A stretch of 64,000 nucleotides of DNA from an uncultured Bacteroidales bacterium (GTDB lineage: Bacteria; Bacteroidota; Bacteroidia; Bacteroidales; WCHB1-69): positions 45,007-109,006 of the forward strand of contig CAJOFD010000002.1 of the NCBI GenBank assembly GCA_905233585.1, read 5' to 3'. Shown here piece after piece: positions 43,152 to 51,935 of this stretch. The notes below the pieces were generated by a model, which was not told the DNA's origin, did not search any database, and was given only the letters and a program-made list of their open reading frames with translations. Each line of letters starts with the position of its first letter. The stretch's first letter is position 1. The position numbers and the translations under genes are program-made.

Positions 43152-44075
43152 TTAGATATTTTTTTTGTTATTACTTGTATCAAACAAAAATGCTTTTTCT
43201 TCTTTTGTCAAATTATTATATCCCGATTTGGAGATTTTTTCTAAAATTGCATCTAACTTTTTTCTGTTTTCCGCCCGTTCGGTATTATATTGTTCATCGG
43301 TTTTTGGGCGGGAATAGGTCTTGTTTTGATGATAGGTTTTGTGTTTGTGTTTCCATGGTTTGTTGAAAGCAAAATGGTATTTTGCAAATATTTGAGGCAC
43401 AAATACAAAAGCACCGCCGAAAAATGCTCCGCCCAAATGAGCAAAATGCCCTCCTGAATTGCCGTATGGAATACTGATAATATCTATGATTACAAATATA
43501 ATGGCTAACCATTTTAGTTTGATTCTGCCAAATAAAAGCAGTTGAATTTCATAATTGGGCACTTTGCAAGCAATTGCCACCAATATTGCCATTATGGCAC
43601 CCGAAGCGCCCATTGCAAACGAGGACTCTTTTATAGATTGGAATATAGGAAAATAATTGTATGACAAAACATATAACAGATTACCTAAAAGTCCACCTAT
43701 AAAATAGACAAGGTAAAAGTCCCTGTTTTTGAAATATTGTAAGAAAATATAACCGCTGAACAATAATGTCAGCATATTGAAAAACAAATGTGTGAAATTA
43801 TAATGCAAAAACAAACTTGTAATCCACGACCAGGGGTGATATAACAATGTCTGGAAATTGGAACTGATGGCAAAATGGTCTATAATAAATTGTGTTCCTG
43901 CAATGGGGCTATTGGTTAAAAAACCGAACAAATTGAACAATAATCGAAAACCCAATACAAGTACATAGACAATGATATTATATAAAATCAATCGGCTCAA
44001 GGGTGTTTTTGAACCGAAAAATTTTTTTATACGGTATTTAAAATTATCGAATAAGGCGTTGTTGTTAAATCTCAT
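43152..44075 (-). CDS. Rhomboid-family intramembrane serine protease
   Basis: 307 residues with six membrane segments, the catalytic Ser in FAMGASGAIMAI (GxSG motif) and His in HFAHLGGAFFGG on the last helix. A charged cytoplasmic tail of about 80 residues (KPWKHKHKTYHQNKTYSRPKTDEQ...) follows. It abuts the EEP gene (stop and start adjacent). Cleaves membrane-anchored substrates in the lipid bilayer; substrate unknown. Confidence 0.93.
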   Translation of the reverse strand: MRFNNNALFDNFKYRIKKFFGSKTPLSRLILYNIIVYVLVLGFRLLFNLFGFLTNSPIAGTQFIIDHFAISSNFQTLLYHPWSWITSLFLHYNFTHLFFNMLTLLFSGYIFLQYFKNRDFYLVYFIGGLLGNLLYVLSYNYFPIFQSIKESSFAMGASGAIMAILVAIACKVPNYEIQLLLFGRIKLKWLAIIFVIIDIISIPYGNSGGHFAHLGGAFFGGAFVFVPQIFAKYHFAFNKPWKHKHKTYHQNKTYSRPKTDEQYNTERAENRKKLDAILEKISKSGYNNLTKEEKAFLFDTSNNKKNI

Positions 44076-44080
44076 TTTTT

Positions 44081-44923
44081 TTAATTATAGAAAATCCCTT
44101 TTTTCTTCCAATATAGAATAATGAAAATGCCGAATATCATTCCTCCCAAATGGGCAAAATGGGCAATGCCGTCTGCTGTGCCTGTTATGCCATAAAACAA
44201 CTCTAAGGCTCCATACAACGCAACAAACCACTTGGCTTTGATTGGGAACAGAAAATATAAAAATATCAAAGAATTGGGAAACATCATGCCAAAAGCTAAC
44301 AACAAGCCGAAAATACTGCCGGAGGCTCCGACAATATTGTATCCGCCCACCAAGGTTTCCCTATAGTCTATCAATGTGTTGTTGATATATGTCTGTGCTT
44401 CAGATACATTGTATCCCGCTTGTATATTCATCAAATTTTCCTTAAAGGTGTCCATGTCGTTCAGCATTTCGGCATGAAAACGATGATGGCTGAGCAAATT
44501 CTGTACTGTGTGGGCATTGGGGTCTGCAATGCAGGCATCTATATATTTCAGTTCGGGAGCCAATTCCCACAAAAGTATTCCATAATGGGTGAGCCCTGCA
44601 CCTAAGCCGGTGATGAGGTAATAGATTAAAAAACGTTTGGCTCCCCAATAATTTTCTATAGCCGAACCGAACATCCATAGGGCAAACATGTTGAAAAACA
44701 AGTGCCCAAAATTGCCATGCATAAACATATACGTGATGAATTGATAAGGATGAAATTTGTCTGATTCATAAAAATGCAAGCCTAATATATCATATAAATC
44801 TATATTCATCGTTCGTTGAAAACCTATGGTTGCCAGAAAAAACAAACCATTTATAATCAACAAATTTTTTACGACGGGAGGCAGTATGGAAAATTTCTGC
44901 GGACTATAATATCTATCGTTCAT
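44081..44923 (-). CDS. Rhomboid-family intramembrane serine protease
   Basis: 280 residues; catalytic Ser in IVGASGSIFGLLL and His in HFAHLGGMIFGI, with HGNFGHLFFNMFALWMFG on an early helix, the classical rhomboid core. A long periplasmic or cytoplasmic loop (about 115-185) follows the third helix. It is paralogous to the neighbour (5 nt downstream) but lacks its basic tail; the tandem pair plus EEP forms one operon with a promoter at 45008. Confidence 0.93.
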   Translation of the reverse strand: MNDRYYSPQKFSILPPVVKNLLIINGLFFLATIGFQRTMNIDLYDILGLHFYESDKFHPYQFITYMFMHGNFGHLFFNMFALWMFGSAIENYWGAKRFLIYYLITGLGAGLTHYGILLWELAPELKYIDACIADPNAHTVQNLLSHHRFHAEMLNDMDTFKENLMNIQAGYNVSEAQTYINNTLIDYRETLVGGYNIVGASGSIFGLLLAFGMMFPNSLIFLYFLFPIKAKWFVALYGALELFYGITGTADGIAHFAHLGGMIFGIFIILYWKKKGIFYN

Positions 44924-45007
44924 CTTGTGTTTATTATCAATACATAAACGCAGGTCTTGTGTTTATATTGTTTTTTATATAATCATAAGCCTTTGCGTGG
45001 TTGGTTG

Positions 45008-45015
45008 CAAAGATA
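45008..45015 (-). promoter_or_regulatory. -7 promoter box (TATCTTTG, minus strand)
   Basis: TAnnTTTG match 85 nt upstream of the first rhomboid gene and downstream of the terminator at 45050-45087. Confidence 0.6.
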
Positions 45016-45049
45016 GCATAAAACTTTGAAACGGCGTGTATGGATTGGA

Positions 45050-45087
45050 GCAAAAAACACCAAAGCCGATATTTATATCGGCTTTGG
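45050..45087 (-). terminator. Rho-independent terminator (minus strand)
   Basis: CCAAAGCCGATAT / ATATCGGCTTTGG, 13-bp perfect stem with TT loop, followed on the minus strand by TGTTTTTT. It ends the transcript of the gene that stops at 45123. Confidence 0.85.
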
Positions 45088-45122
45088 CAGGACAAGTTCA
45101 AAAATTTTCTAATTCCTATTTT

Positions 45123-45725
45123 TTATTCATCCTGAAGTTGTTGTTCCATGATAATTTCATCAACTTTTAGGGTTGCCTCGCCTTGCAAACAACAGCCAAA
45201 TGCGGGATAGGATAAAGGTTTGGTTATAGTGATAACCTCCATGTTATCTACCGAAAAAATAAGTTTTTGACCTTTCTTCTCCATGACTGCATTGATTTCT
45301 TTTTCTTTTTTTGCTGAATATAAAATAATGCTACCTTGTCTGCTTATCCTTTGTGTTCCATCTACCTTATTGATAATTTTGAACTTTTGTTCTTGCATAA
45401 GGAAGCAACTATAATTATCTTCATCTTCATAATTGTATACGATTCCAAACCAATTATCACTATTGATTTTTGATATAAATTTGAAATGTATCTTGAAGTT
45501 TTGCTCTGTATTAAGAGGAAATTCAACTACACTTATTGTCGTTATATTATCCTCATTCTTTATAACCAATGCTCCGTCTTGAATATTCGAACTACGATTT
45601 TTTTCATAGAATTCATCCCATTGGAATTTGTTGGATTCAAACGTTTCTCTGATAATTTGTTTTTCTTGCCCAAAACTTGTTGAATATATCATTATTCCTA
45701 ATAATATGCATATTATCTTTCTCAT
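45123..45725 (-). CDS. Secreted LamG/DUF1080-like beta-sandwich protein
   Basis: 200 residues; signal peptide MRKIICILLGIMIYSTSFGQ. The strands FQWDEFYEKNRSSNIQDGALVIKNED, FKIHFKFISKINSDNWFGIVYNYEDEDNYSCFLMQEQKFKIIN and FSVDNMEVITITKPL follow the pattern of concanavalin/LamG-like domains (as in DUF1080), which bind sugars or other surface ligands. No catalytic residues are apparent. It follows the PEGA-like gene by 12 nt and ends at a strong terminator. Confidence 0.6.
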   Translation of the reverse strand: MRKIICILLGIMIYSTSFGQEKQIIRETFESNKFQWDEFYEKNRSSNIQDGALVIKNEDNITTISVVEFPLNTEQNFKIHFKFISKINSDNWFGIVYNYEDEDNYSCFLMQEQKFKIINKVDGTQRISRQGSIILYSAKKEKEINAVMEKKGQKLIFSVDNMEVITITKPLSYPAFGCCLQGEATLKVDEIIMEQQLQDE

Positions 45726-45737
45726 AACTGTTTTTTA

Positions 45738-46421
45738 TTAAAAATTACTACCTATTGATGTTTGTAACTCAGATATAACTTGTTCGTATTTCCGAAGTAT
45801 TCTATTGTATTTAGTGAAACATTGATTATATGTACCACAATCTCTGTCTGCAATTTCAGAATATATCTTTACTCTATAAGAGAGTTCATCTTCTCCTGTA
45901 AACTGCAACTGAATTTCCATACGGGTTCTCACTATTTGATATGTGAATAGCGTGTTCACCCATCCTGTTTTTATCCAGCCTGCTGCCTTATCTCTTACTT
46001 CAACATTTTCAAAATTAGACACAGCAATATTCATCAATCTTTTCCAAACAATGTCTTCAGACATTCCTTTTTTACAAGTGATAGAGAAGTATTTGTTTGC
46101 AAGATCTACACCTTCGTCTTTTCCTATGGAACCACTCATCGCTTCGTCTTCAAATAGTTCGTAGGAAAAAGTATTTTTGGGATTATTTTTGAATAGTTTG
46201 ATTGTTCTGGATATATAGCCAGGATTTTCAAATTTGAGAACTACAAAATCTTCCTTCTTGCCAAACTTTATCTCATAAGATCCGTTGGCAACTTCATGTC
46301 CATTATAAAAAATTTTCGCTGTTTCTGGGGTAACATATACTTGCTTTTTTTGAGCCAAGATATCAGAATATGTGATAGAAAACAGCAAACAGAATATTAA
46401 TATTACAACGTTCTTGTTCAT
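45738..46421 (-). CDS. Secreted PEGA-like domain protein
   Basis: 227 residues from ATG 46421 (a TTG at 46436 is an alternative). Signal peptide MNKNVVILIFCLLFSITYSDILAQ, then a small sheet KKQVYVTPETAKIFYNGHEVANGSYEIKFGKKEDFVVLKFENPGY of the PEGA type, and a helical/sheet C-terminal domain (KGMSEDIVWKRLMNIAVSNFENVEVRDKAAGWIKTGW). The second half recalls Bacteroidetes outer-membrane lipid-binding folds, but no name is justified. First gene of a two-gene unit; no convincing promoter box was found. Confidence 0.6.
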   Translation of the reverse strand: MNKNVVILIFCLLFSITYSDILAQKKQVYVTPETAKIFYNGHEVANGSYEIKFGKKEDFVVLKFENPGYISRTIKLFKNNPKNTFSYELFEDEAMSGSIGKDEGVDLANKYFSITCKKGMSEDIVWKRLMNIAVSNFENVEVRDKAAGWIKTGWVNTLFTYQIVRTRMEIQLQFTGEDELSYRVKIYSEIADRDCGTYNQCFTKYNRILRKYEQVISELQTSIGSNF

Positions 46422-46528
46422 TATCTTTTGTGCCAATTATATCCCATCGGCACTTCGGTTTTAATGATTATTTAATTTTATTTTAAACTATTTATTGGGT
46501 GCCGTATTTATGATGGAAAATTTGCACA

Positions 46529-46815
46529 TAAAAAAAGCGTGGCACTTTTTCGCTTTCATCAGATTTCTTGAGGTCTTGAACTTACCTTATACTTCCCAAT
46601 TACAACGAGTAAAGCCCACGCCAATTTGGCGGGAGCGCCGTTGCTTTACTCTGGGAAGTATATTTGAAAGTGTTCAAGTTTCAAGAAATCCAGTGTTAAG
46701 CGACTTCGCTTTTTCCTATTTTATAATGTACAAACTAAATGTATGGTATCTATTCTTATTCAAATATTTTCGTTAATACTCAATTGATTTATAGCAAATT
46801 TTCATATTGGAATTT
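46529..46815 (-). ncRNA. Candidate rod-like structured ncRNA
   Basis: Minus-strand transcript predicted from a TATCTTTG box at 46822-46829 to a CGCTTTTTTT end. Between about 46725 and 46540 it folds on itself in nested stems: GATTTCTTGA with TCAAGAAATC, CTTGAAC with GTTCAAG, ATACTTCCCA with TGGGAAGTAT, GAGTAAAGC with GCTTTACTC, and a central CGCCAATTTGGCG hairpin, with small internal loops. No open reading frame is credible. It fills most of the 500-nt gap 46422-46920. Confidence 0.5.
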
Positions 46816-46821
46816 GCATTG

Positions 46822-46829
46822 CAAAGATA
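46822..46829 (-). promoter_or_regulatory. -7 promoter box (TATCTTTG, minus strand) of the ncRNA candidate
   Basis: TAnnTTTG match in a gap with no downstream coding start within 400 nt other than the PEGA-like gene at 46421; best explained by the structured RNA. Confidence 0.5.
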
Positions 46830-46920
46830 TAATTAATTTCTATAACTTTCCAAATTGAACTTTTATTTTGTTTTTTCAATAATATTGTAAATACTAAAAT
46901 TGATATAAATATATTGTGAT

Positions 46921-48010
46921 TTATTGTACATCTCTAACAAGTCGGACAGCCCGTCCGCAGTAGCGGTTGTTGTAGCGGGAAACAAAAATATTACCCTCAG
47001 TAAAAGCTAAATAATGGGCATATTGACTTCCATTATACGAAGCCGACCAATAATCACCGTTGTCTGTTGTGTTAAGTGTTCGTTGTATAGTTCGATAACC
47101 TGTTGTGGGTAGGAAAACACAACCTGCATTTTCCATATTAGACCAATTGGCAGAATCTATCGTGTTAGATATGTATGCTGCTGTTGATGTATTGACATTG
47201 TTTAATGGATAAGTGGAAGATTCCCAATTGTCCGGAACTATTATTAATCCCCGAGTTCTGTGTACCTCACCTTTGGCATAACGCACCCCTGAAGAAGTAA
47301 CGCGGGTTTCCAAGAGATAAGACCATTCATCTGTTGTTAGTGTACGCCATGTACCTGCAATGTCGGTTGTATTTGTTTGGGGGTTGTAAATGGCATTGTA
47401 AACACCCCAATCATAATTGGTGCCCAATATATCGCTATTGACAGGACCGTAATCAGTATTTGTCTCGCTGGTCATATAAGGATATTTGTTATTGTATCCA
47501 ACCGAACAAGTCTATCCAATCAGCACATGACGAAGATATATTGTTATTAGTTGTACCCATAAAATCCCATTGATTGGGAGCAAACCTCCATGTTCCTGCT
47601 GCTGTACTGCCTCCTGAAACAGTATGGGTTGTGTTTGTGCTTCCTCCAGCAGTAGCACTCCACTGCAAATTGCCTGGAGAAAAAGCAACTTTGGAAGTTG
47701 CGGAAGTGGAAAATAAGAAAGAAATTTGTCCGCCTCCATTATTTGTTTGGGCAAATGTTGCGGTGTATGTTGCATTATTTTTAATTGTAATGTTACGCGG
47801 GTTTTCTGTATTGTCATCTTGCCATGCTACAAATTTATAGCCGTCTTTTGCTATCGCCTTTATGGAAACAACTGTACCTTTAGAGTATTTACCACTGCCA
47901 TTAACACTACCCCATTCCTCATTGTTTGATTGAACAGTAATTGTATATTCTTTTTTGCAAGCCGTAAATACGAACAGGCTTGCCATAATGATGATTAATA
48001 TTTTTCTCAT
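46921..48010 (-). pseudogene. Frameshifted lipoprotein: InlB-like repeat plus FISUMP-like domain
   Basis: Start MRKILIIIMASLFVFTACKKEYT (lipoprotein), one InlB-like repeat (YGSVNGSGKYSKGTVVSIKAI), then SPGNLQWSATAGG and APNQWDFMGTTNNNISSSCADWIDLFGW. At about 47496-47503 the frame breaks; the remainder (GYNNKYPYMTSETNTDYG ... WRTLTTDEWSYLL ... YYWSAS/YWSASYNGSQYAHYLAF ... GRAVRLVRDVQ) is in another frame and ends at 46921. In related proteins a WGTSGYN stretch sits at the break, so about 11 nt seem deleted. It is a paralogue of the decayed gene at 7257. Confidence 0.8.
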
Positions 48011-48033
48011 AATAATATTATATTGAATTTTTA

Positions 48034-48041
48034 CAAAGATA
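48034..48041 (-). promoter_or_regulatory. -7 promoter box (TATCTTTG, minus strand)
   Basis: TAnnTTTG match 24 nt upstream of the ATG at 48010; immediately upstream on this strand lies a CA/TA microsatellite. Confidence 0.55.
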
Positions 48042-48070
48042 TAAAAAAAATTACATATACACAATTATAT

Positions 48071-48106
<36 letters not shown>

Positions 48107-48269
48107 CAACAAGTTACGTTTATTTTGACGCAAGTGTTGAGATAAAAAAAAAAAATTCAGATATTTTACCAATTGTCTTTCAAATATATTGAGAAAGAAC
48201 CTTTACAATAAAACACGAATTTGAGCGTTAAAAAATTCATAGCATTTATAACAAAATAAAATTTTGGAA

Positions 48270-49928
48270 ATGAGTCGTAAAAAAAGGAATATTCTTATCG
48301 TAGCCGTTGTTTTAACTGTCATTACTGTTTTTTATGGTTTTGTTCGCAATGATTTTGAAATAGCGAAAAATATAGATATTTATGCTTCTATTCTCAAGCA
48401 GTTGGACGAGCAATATGTGGATGAAATCAATGTGAACGATTTGCTGAAAACATCGGTAGATGCTATGTTGGAAAAATTAGATCCCTATACGGTTTTTTAT
48501 CAAGAATCTGACCTTGAGGAATTTAAACTGATGACCACAGGACAATATGGTGGTATTGGAGCCTTGATACAGCAAGATAGCGATTATGTTATCATTTCCG
48601 AACCCTACGATGGCTGGCCAGCCTCCGAAGCGGGGTTGAATCCCGGGGATAAAATATTGGAAATAGAAAACAAAAGTGTGCAACACAAAACTGTTGCCGA
48701 TGTAAGTGCCATGCTGCGAGGACAACCCGGCACAAAACTGAAATTGACCGTTTTGCCATACGGAAAAACAAAAAGTGTAGTCAAAGAAATTGTCAGAAAA
48801 GAAATCAAATTGCCCAATATCAGTTATTGGGGATTGTTGGATAATCAAATTGGATATATCCGTTTAGACCAATTCACCGACAACGCCGGCAATGATATGA
48901 AACAGGCTTTTGCCCAGATGAAAAACGATGGAATGCAAAAACTGATTATCGATTTGCGTGGCAATGGAGGAGGTTTGCTCAATGAAGCTATCAATATTGT
49001 CAATCTTTTTGTGGACAAAGGAAATATTGTTGTGAAAACAAAAGGAAAAAACAGTGCTAAAAATCAAGTGTTTGCTACTATAAACCAACCTCTTGATACA
49101 AAAATTCCCATAGTTGTTTTGGTGGACAGGACAAGTGCTTCTGCCTCTGAAATTGTGGCAGGTTCTCTGCAAGATTTTGACAGGGCAGTGCTTGTGGGGC
49201 AACGGACGTACGGAAAAGGTTTGGTACAAAATGTGTTGCCATTGTCGTATAATACAAAAATGAAAGTAACTGTCTCCAAATACTATATTCCATCAGGTAG
49301 ATGTATTCAGGCGGTTGACTATGCCACCAAAGATGAAAATGGGCAAAATAAACGGAAGGCGGATTCTTTGGCAACACCATTCAAAACAAAAGGAGGGCGT
49401 ACAGTATATGATTATGGTGGCGTGGAACCTGATATAAATAATCAAATTGATTCTTATAGTACTGTTTTGTTGGCTATTATGGAAAAACGTATTATTTTCA
49501 ACTATGCCAATGACTTTAAACTGAAACATGCAAGCATTGCTGCGGCTAAACAATTCCGCATTAGCGATGATATTTACAATGATTTTGTCCAATATGTAAA
49601 AAAGGAAAATTTGGAATACAAAACTTTTACCGAAAAACAAATAGAGCAATTGCGTAAAAGTGTCAAAGACGATAAATTTTCTGACAATATCAATGCAACA
49701 ATTGAACAATTGGAACAAGATGTGTCCAAAGAAAAGGAAAATGATTTGTTGCGTTATAAAAAAGAAATATCAGAATTGTTGCAGGTGGAAATTGTCTCAA
49801 GATATTATCATCAAAAGGGTGGTATCGAGGCGTCTTTGACAATCGACCCTGATATAATAAAAGCAACGGAAATATTGCAGAATATGGATATTTATCATTC
49901 CATATTAAAAGGAACTTATAAAAAATAA
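48270..49928 (+). CDS. S41-family carboxyl-terminal processing protease
   Basis: 552 residues from ATG 48270 (an upstream TTG is less likely). An N-terminal membrane/signal segment (about 8-26), then a CtpA-type N-terminal domain (LKTSVDAMLEKLDPYTVFYQE), a PDZ domain (GGIGALIQQDSDYVIISEPYDGWPA..., about 92-165) and the protease core with Ser in DRTSASASE (about 291) and Lys in QRTYGKGLV (about 316), the Ser-Lys dyad spacing of 25 typical for Tsp/CtpA. It degrades or processes periplasmic proteins with free C-termini. Confidence 0.95.
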   Translation: MSRKKRNILIVAVVLTVITVFYGFVRNDFEIAKNIDIYASILKQLDEQYVDEINVNDLLKTSVDAMLEKLDPYTVFYQESDLEEFKLMTTGQYGGIGALIQQDSDYVIISEPYDGWPASEAGLNPGDKILEIENKSVQHKTVADVSAMLRGQPGTKLKLTVLPYGKTKSVVKEIVRKEIKLPNISYWGLLDNQIGYIRLDQFTDNAGNDMKQAFAQMKNDGMQKLIIDLRGNGGGLLNEAINIVNLFVDKGNIVVKTKGKNSAKNQVFATINQPLDTKIPIVVLVDRTSASASEIVAGSLQDFDRAVLVGQRTYGKGLVQNVLPLSYNTKMKVTVSKYYIPSGRCIQAVDYATKDENGQNKRKADSLATPFKTKGGRTVYDYGGVEPDINNQIDSYSTVLLAIMEKRIIFNYANDFKLKHASIAAAKQFRISDDIYNDFVQYVKKENLEYKTFTEKQIEQLRKSVKDDKFSDNINATIEQLEQDVSKEKENDLLRYKKEISELLQVEIVSRYYHQKGGIEASLTIDPDIIKATEILQNMDIYHSILKGTYKK

Positions 49929-49937
49929 GGCGGATTT

Positions 49938-50345
49938 TTATTTTTTATTGGAAGCCAACACCCGTTTGGCAATAGGTTTGTTTAATATTTTGTAAAAAAT
50001 ACCCCCTAAAATCGCTCCAAGAGTGTCGGCATAGAAATCAAACATATTGCCGTCTCTGTTGATACAAACATATTTTTGCCACCATTCGGTAAATGCACCA
50101 TACAAAATAGAGATGGAAATGGCAATACAATATATTTGCCAAGGTGTTTTATGATTTTCTTTAAGAAAGCCTATCATTAATAAAAAGGAGAAGCCTCCAA
50201 ATAATACAAGATGAGTGAGTTTGTCCCATTGCAGCCATTCTGCAAATGTTTGAATAGCTGGAATAAATGTTCCCGGAATGGATACCAGCAATAGAATAAA
50301 CAAAAACCAAATAATGGCTAAACGGAACGATTTTATTTTATTCAT
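49938..50345 (-). CDS. VanZ-like membrane protein
   Basis: 135 residues, four membrane segments, with DKLTHLVLFGGFSFLL and LYGAFTEWWQKYVCINRDGNMFDFYADTLGAILGG, the charged-in-helix signature of VanZ-like proteins. In Gram-positives VanZ contributes to teicoplanin resistance; its role in Bacteroidetes is unknown. It lies 50 nt downstream of gcvH with a strong terminator between, so it may be read only by leakage. Confidence 0.85.
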   Translation of the reverse strand: MNKIKSFRLAIIWFLFILLLVSIPGTFIPAIQTFAEWLQWDKLTHLVLFGGFSFLLMIGFLKENHKTPWQIYCIAISISILYGAFTEWWQKYVCINRDGNMFDFYADTLGAILGGIFYKILNKPIAKRVLASNKK

Positions 50346-50353
50346 GGATATAA

Positions 50354-50381
50354 AAAAAGAGTAGCCGAAGCTACTCTTTTT
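50354..50381. terminator. Bidirectional hairpin terminator after gcvH
   Basis: AAAAAGAGTAGC / GCTACTCTTTTT with tetraloop CGAA (TTCG on the minus strand), flanked by T-runs on both strands. Confidence 0.85.
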
Positions 50382-50395
50382 GTTTTTTGTTTGAA

Positions 50396-50776
50396 TTATA
50401 ATCCTATTAATGAGGTGTAGGCATCTGCATTTAATAAGTTGTCTAATTCTGCAGGATTAGTCATTTTTATTTTTATAATCCAGCCTTTTCCGTATGGATC
50501 AGTGTTTATCAAAGCAGGGTCATTTTCCAATTCTGCATTGAATTCCAAAACTTCACCACCAACAGGCATAAACAAGTCAGAAACAGTTTTTACGGCTTCG
50601 ATTGAACCGAATGATTCTTCTTGGTTCAAAGTGCTGCCTTCACTTGTGATGTCCACGAAAACGATGTCGCCCAATTCGTGTTGTGCAAAATCGGTAATAC
50701 CTACATAGGCTTCTTCTCCTTCAACTCTAATCCATTCGTGATCTTTTGTGTACTTTAAATTTGCTAATACTTCCAT
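50396..50776 (-). CDS. gcvH: Glycine cleavage system H protein
   Basis: 126 residues, the usual size, with the lipoyl-Lys motif [21 protein letters not shown] (Lys about 63) and a biotin/lipoyl-like fold ([43 protein letters not shown]). It shuttles the aminomethyl group between P, T and L proteins during glycine decarboxylation. Monocistronic, with a box TATCTTTG at 50859-50866 and a terminator. gcvT, gcvP and lipoylation genes are not in the window. Confidence 0.96.
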   Translation of the reverse strand: MEVLANLKYTKDHEWIRVEGEEAYVGITDFAQHELGDIVFVDITSEGSTLNQEESFGSIEAVKTVSDLFMPVGGEVLEFNAELENDPALINTDPYGKGWIIKIKMTNPAELDNLLNADAYTSLIGL

Positions 50777-50858
50777 TTGTAAAACCTTAAAAATTATTTA
50801 TTTATTCTAAAAATTATTCATTTGATTTTTATGCTTCTATCCACATCGAAAATCGAAG

Positions 50859-50866
50859 CAAAGATA
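50859..50866 (-). promoter_or_regulatory. -7 promoter box (TATCTTTG) of gcvH
   Basis: TAnnTTTG match 83 nt upstream of the gcvH start, giving a leader of about 75 nt. Confidence 0.6.
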
Positions 50867-50993
50867 TAATTTTTTTCTTTAACAATATCTAAAAAGATTT
50901 TTTTCTGCAAAAAACTTTGTCTTTGTTGTTCAACAATGTGTATTGTTGTTTATCATATCCAAATAGAATGAGAGATTGCTTGAAAAAAAACTT

Positions 50994-51935
50994 TCAAATG
51001 ATATGATTTTTGCTAAACCAAGATAAAATTTTTAACAAGGGAGAATTTATTTTTTCTAACAAATAATAATCAAAAGGTCGGGTGGCAAATTTTGCATAAG
51101 AATCAGCAATGTTTTTTTGCATGCTTCCTTCAAAATCAAATGTTATATGCTTGTTTTGTAAGTATTTCAGTATTTCAAATATCATCAAAGACGATGCTCC
51201 CGAAGAACGATAGCGGGGATGGATAAAATACAACAAATTGTAAGCTGTGTGTTTGTCCCATGCTACAAAAATAGCCGCATGTATCTCTGTATTGTCTTTT
51301 ATGGCAAGTATTTGTCCTTGATTGTGCAATATCGCTTCATGGCAAATAGTTTGTAATAGTTGTGGGGCATAAAAATCTTTTTTTCCTTGTATTTGATACT
51401 GATAGGCATGCAACTGGCAAAATTGTTCAACAGATAAAGAAAAATCAACTTGCAAAGATTTTTCAGCCTTATGAATATGCCTTTGTTTGGAGTGGTGAAA
51501 TTGCGAAAACAAATTGTCAATGTTGTTTAAATCGTTGATTATGTATGTAACGCGTTTGTTTATATTGAATTTTTGTATTTGCGAAATTTGATTGGCCATT
51601 TCTTTTGAAAAACAAGTCAGTTGAATAATACTTGGTTTTAATTGATCTAATTTTTTTAACAAATAAGAAAAAATATGTTTTTTTTCTTCTGGGGTGATGT
51701 TTGAAATAAAAAAACAGCCTAAATAAGGTGTTAATTGTGGCAACAAAAAACAAGTAAAACCATATTTTTTCATTTTTTGAAAAACAAGAGCCGCTTGTAT
51801 TTCATTACCTTGTCTATAAAGAATAACGTCCCATGTTTTGCCCTGACAGCAAACGGCATTGAGCCACCACGGCTGAAAAAACAAGGGCAAATCTACTTGT
51901 TGAGCCCATAATATATAGGCTTCTTTTTCAGACAT
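50994..51935 (-). CDS. FemAB-like GNAT-fold transferase
   Basis: 313 residues in two GNAT-like halves. DLPLFFQPWWLNAV near the start and HHSKQRHIHKAEKSLQVDFS, CQLHAYQYQIQGKKDFYAPQ, and FIHPRYRSSGASSLMIFEILKYLQNKHITFDFEGSM (FDFEGS motif) are typical of the FemA/FemX-like acyltransferases that attach an aminoacyl or acyl group to cell-envelope sugars. Last gene of a glycan operon; overlaps the multi-spanning gene by 8 nt. Donor unknown. Confidence 0.8.
   Translation of the reverse strand: MSEKEAYILWAQQVDLPLFFQPWWLNAVCCQGKTWDVILYRQGNEIQAALVFQKMKKYGFTCFLLPQLTPYLGCFFISNITPEEKKHIFSYLLKKLDQLKPSIIQLTCFSKEMANQISQIQKFNINKRVTYIINDLNNIDNLFSQFHHSKQRHIHKAEKSLQVDFSLSVEQFCQLHAYQYQIQGKKDFYAPQLLQTICHEAILHNQGQILAIKDNTEIHAAIFVAWDKHTAYNLLYFIHPRYRSSGASSLMIFEILKYLQNKHITFDFEGSMQKNIADSYAKFATRPFDYYLLEKINSPLLKILSWFSKNHII

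Noticed and set aside
46495..46776. 94-codon open frame in the gap between the PEGA-like gene and the frameshifted lipoprotein
   Set aside because: It runs through the nested stems of the rod-like ncRNA candidate, has no credible start context, signal or family resemblance; the base pairing explains the open frame.
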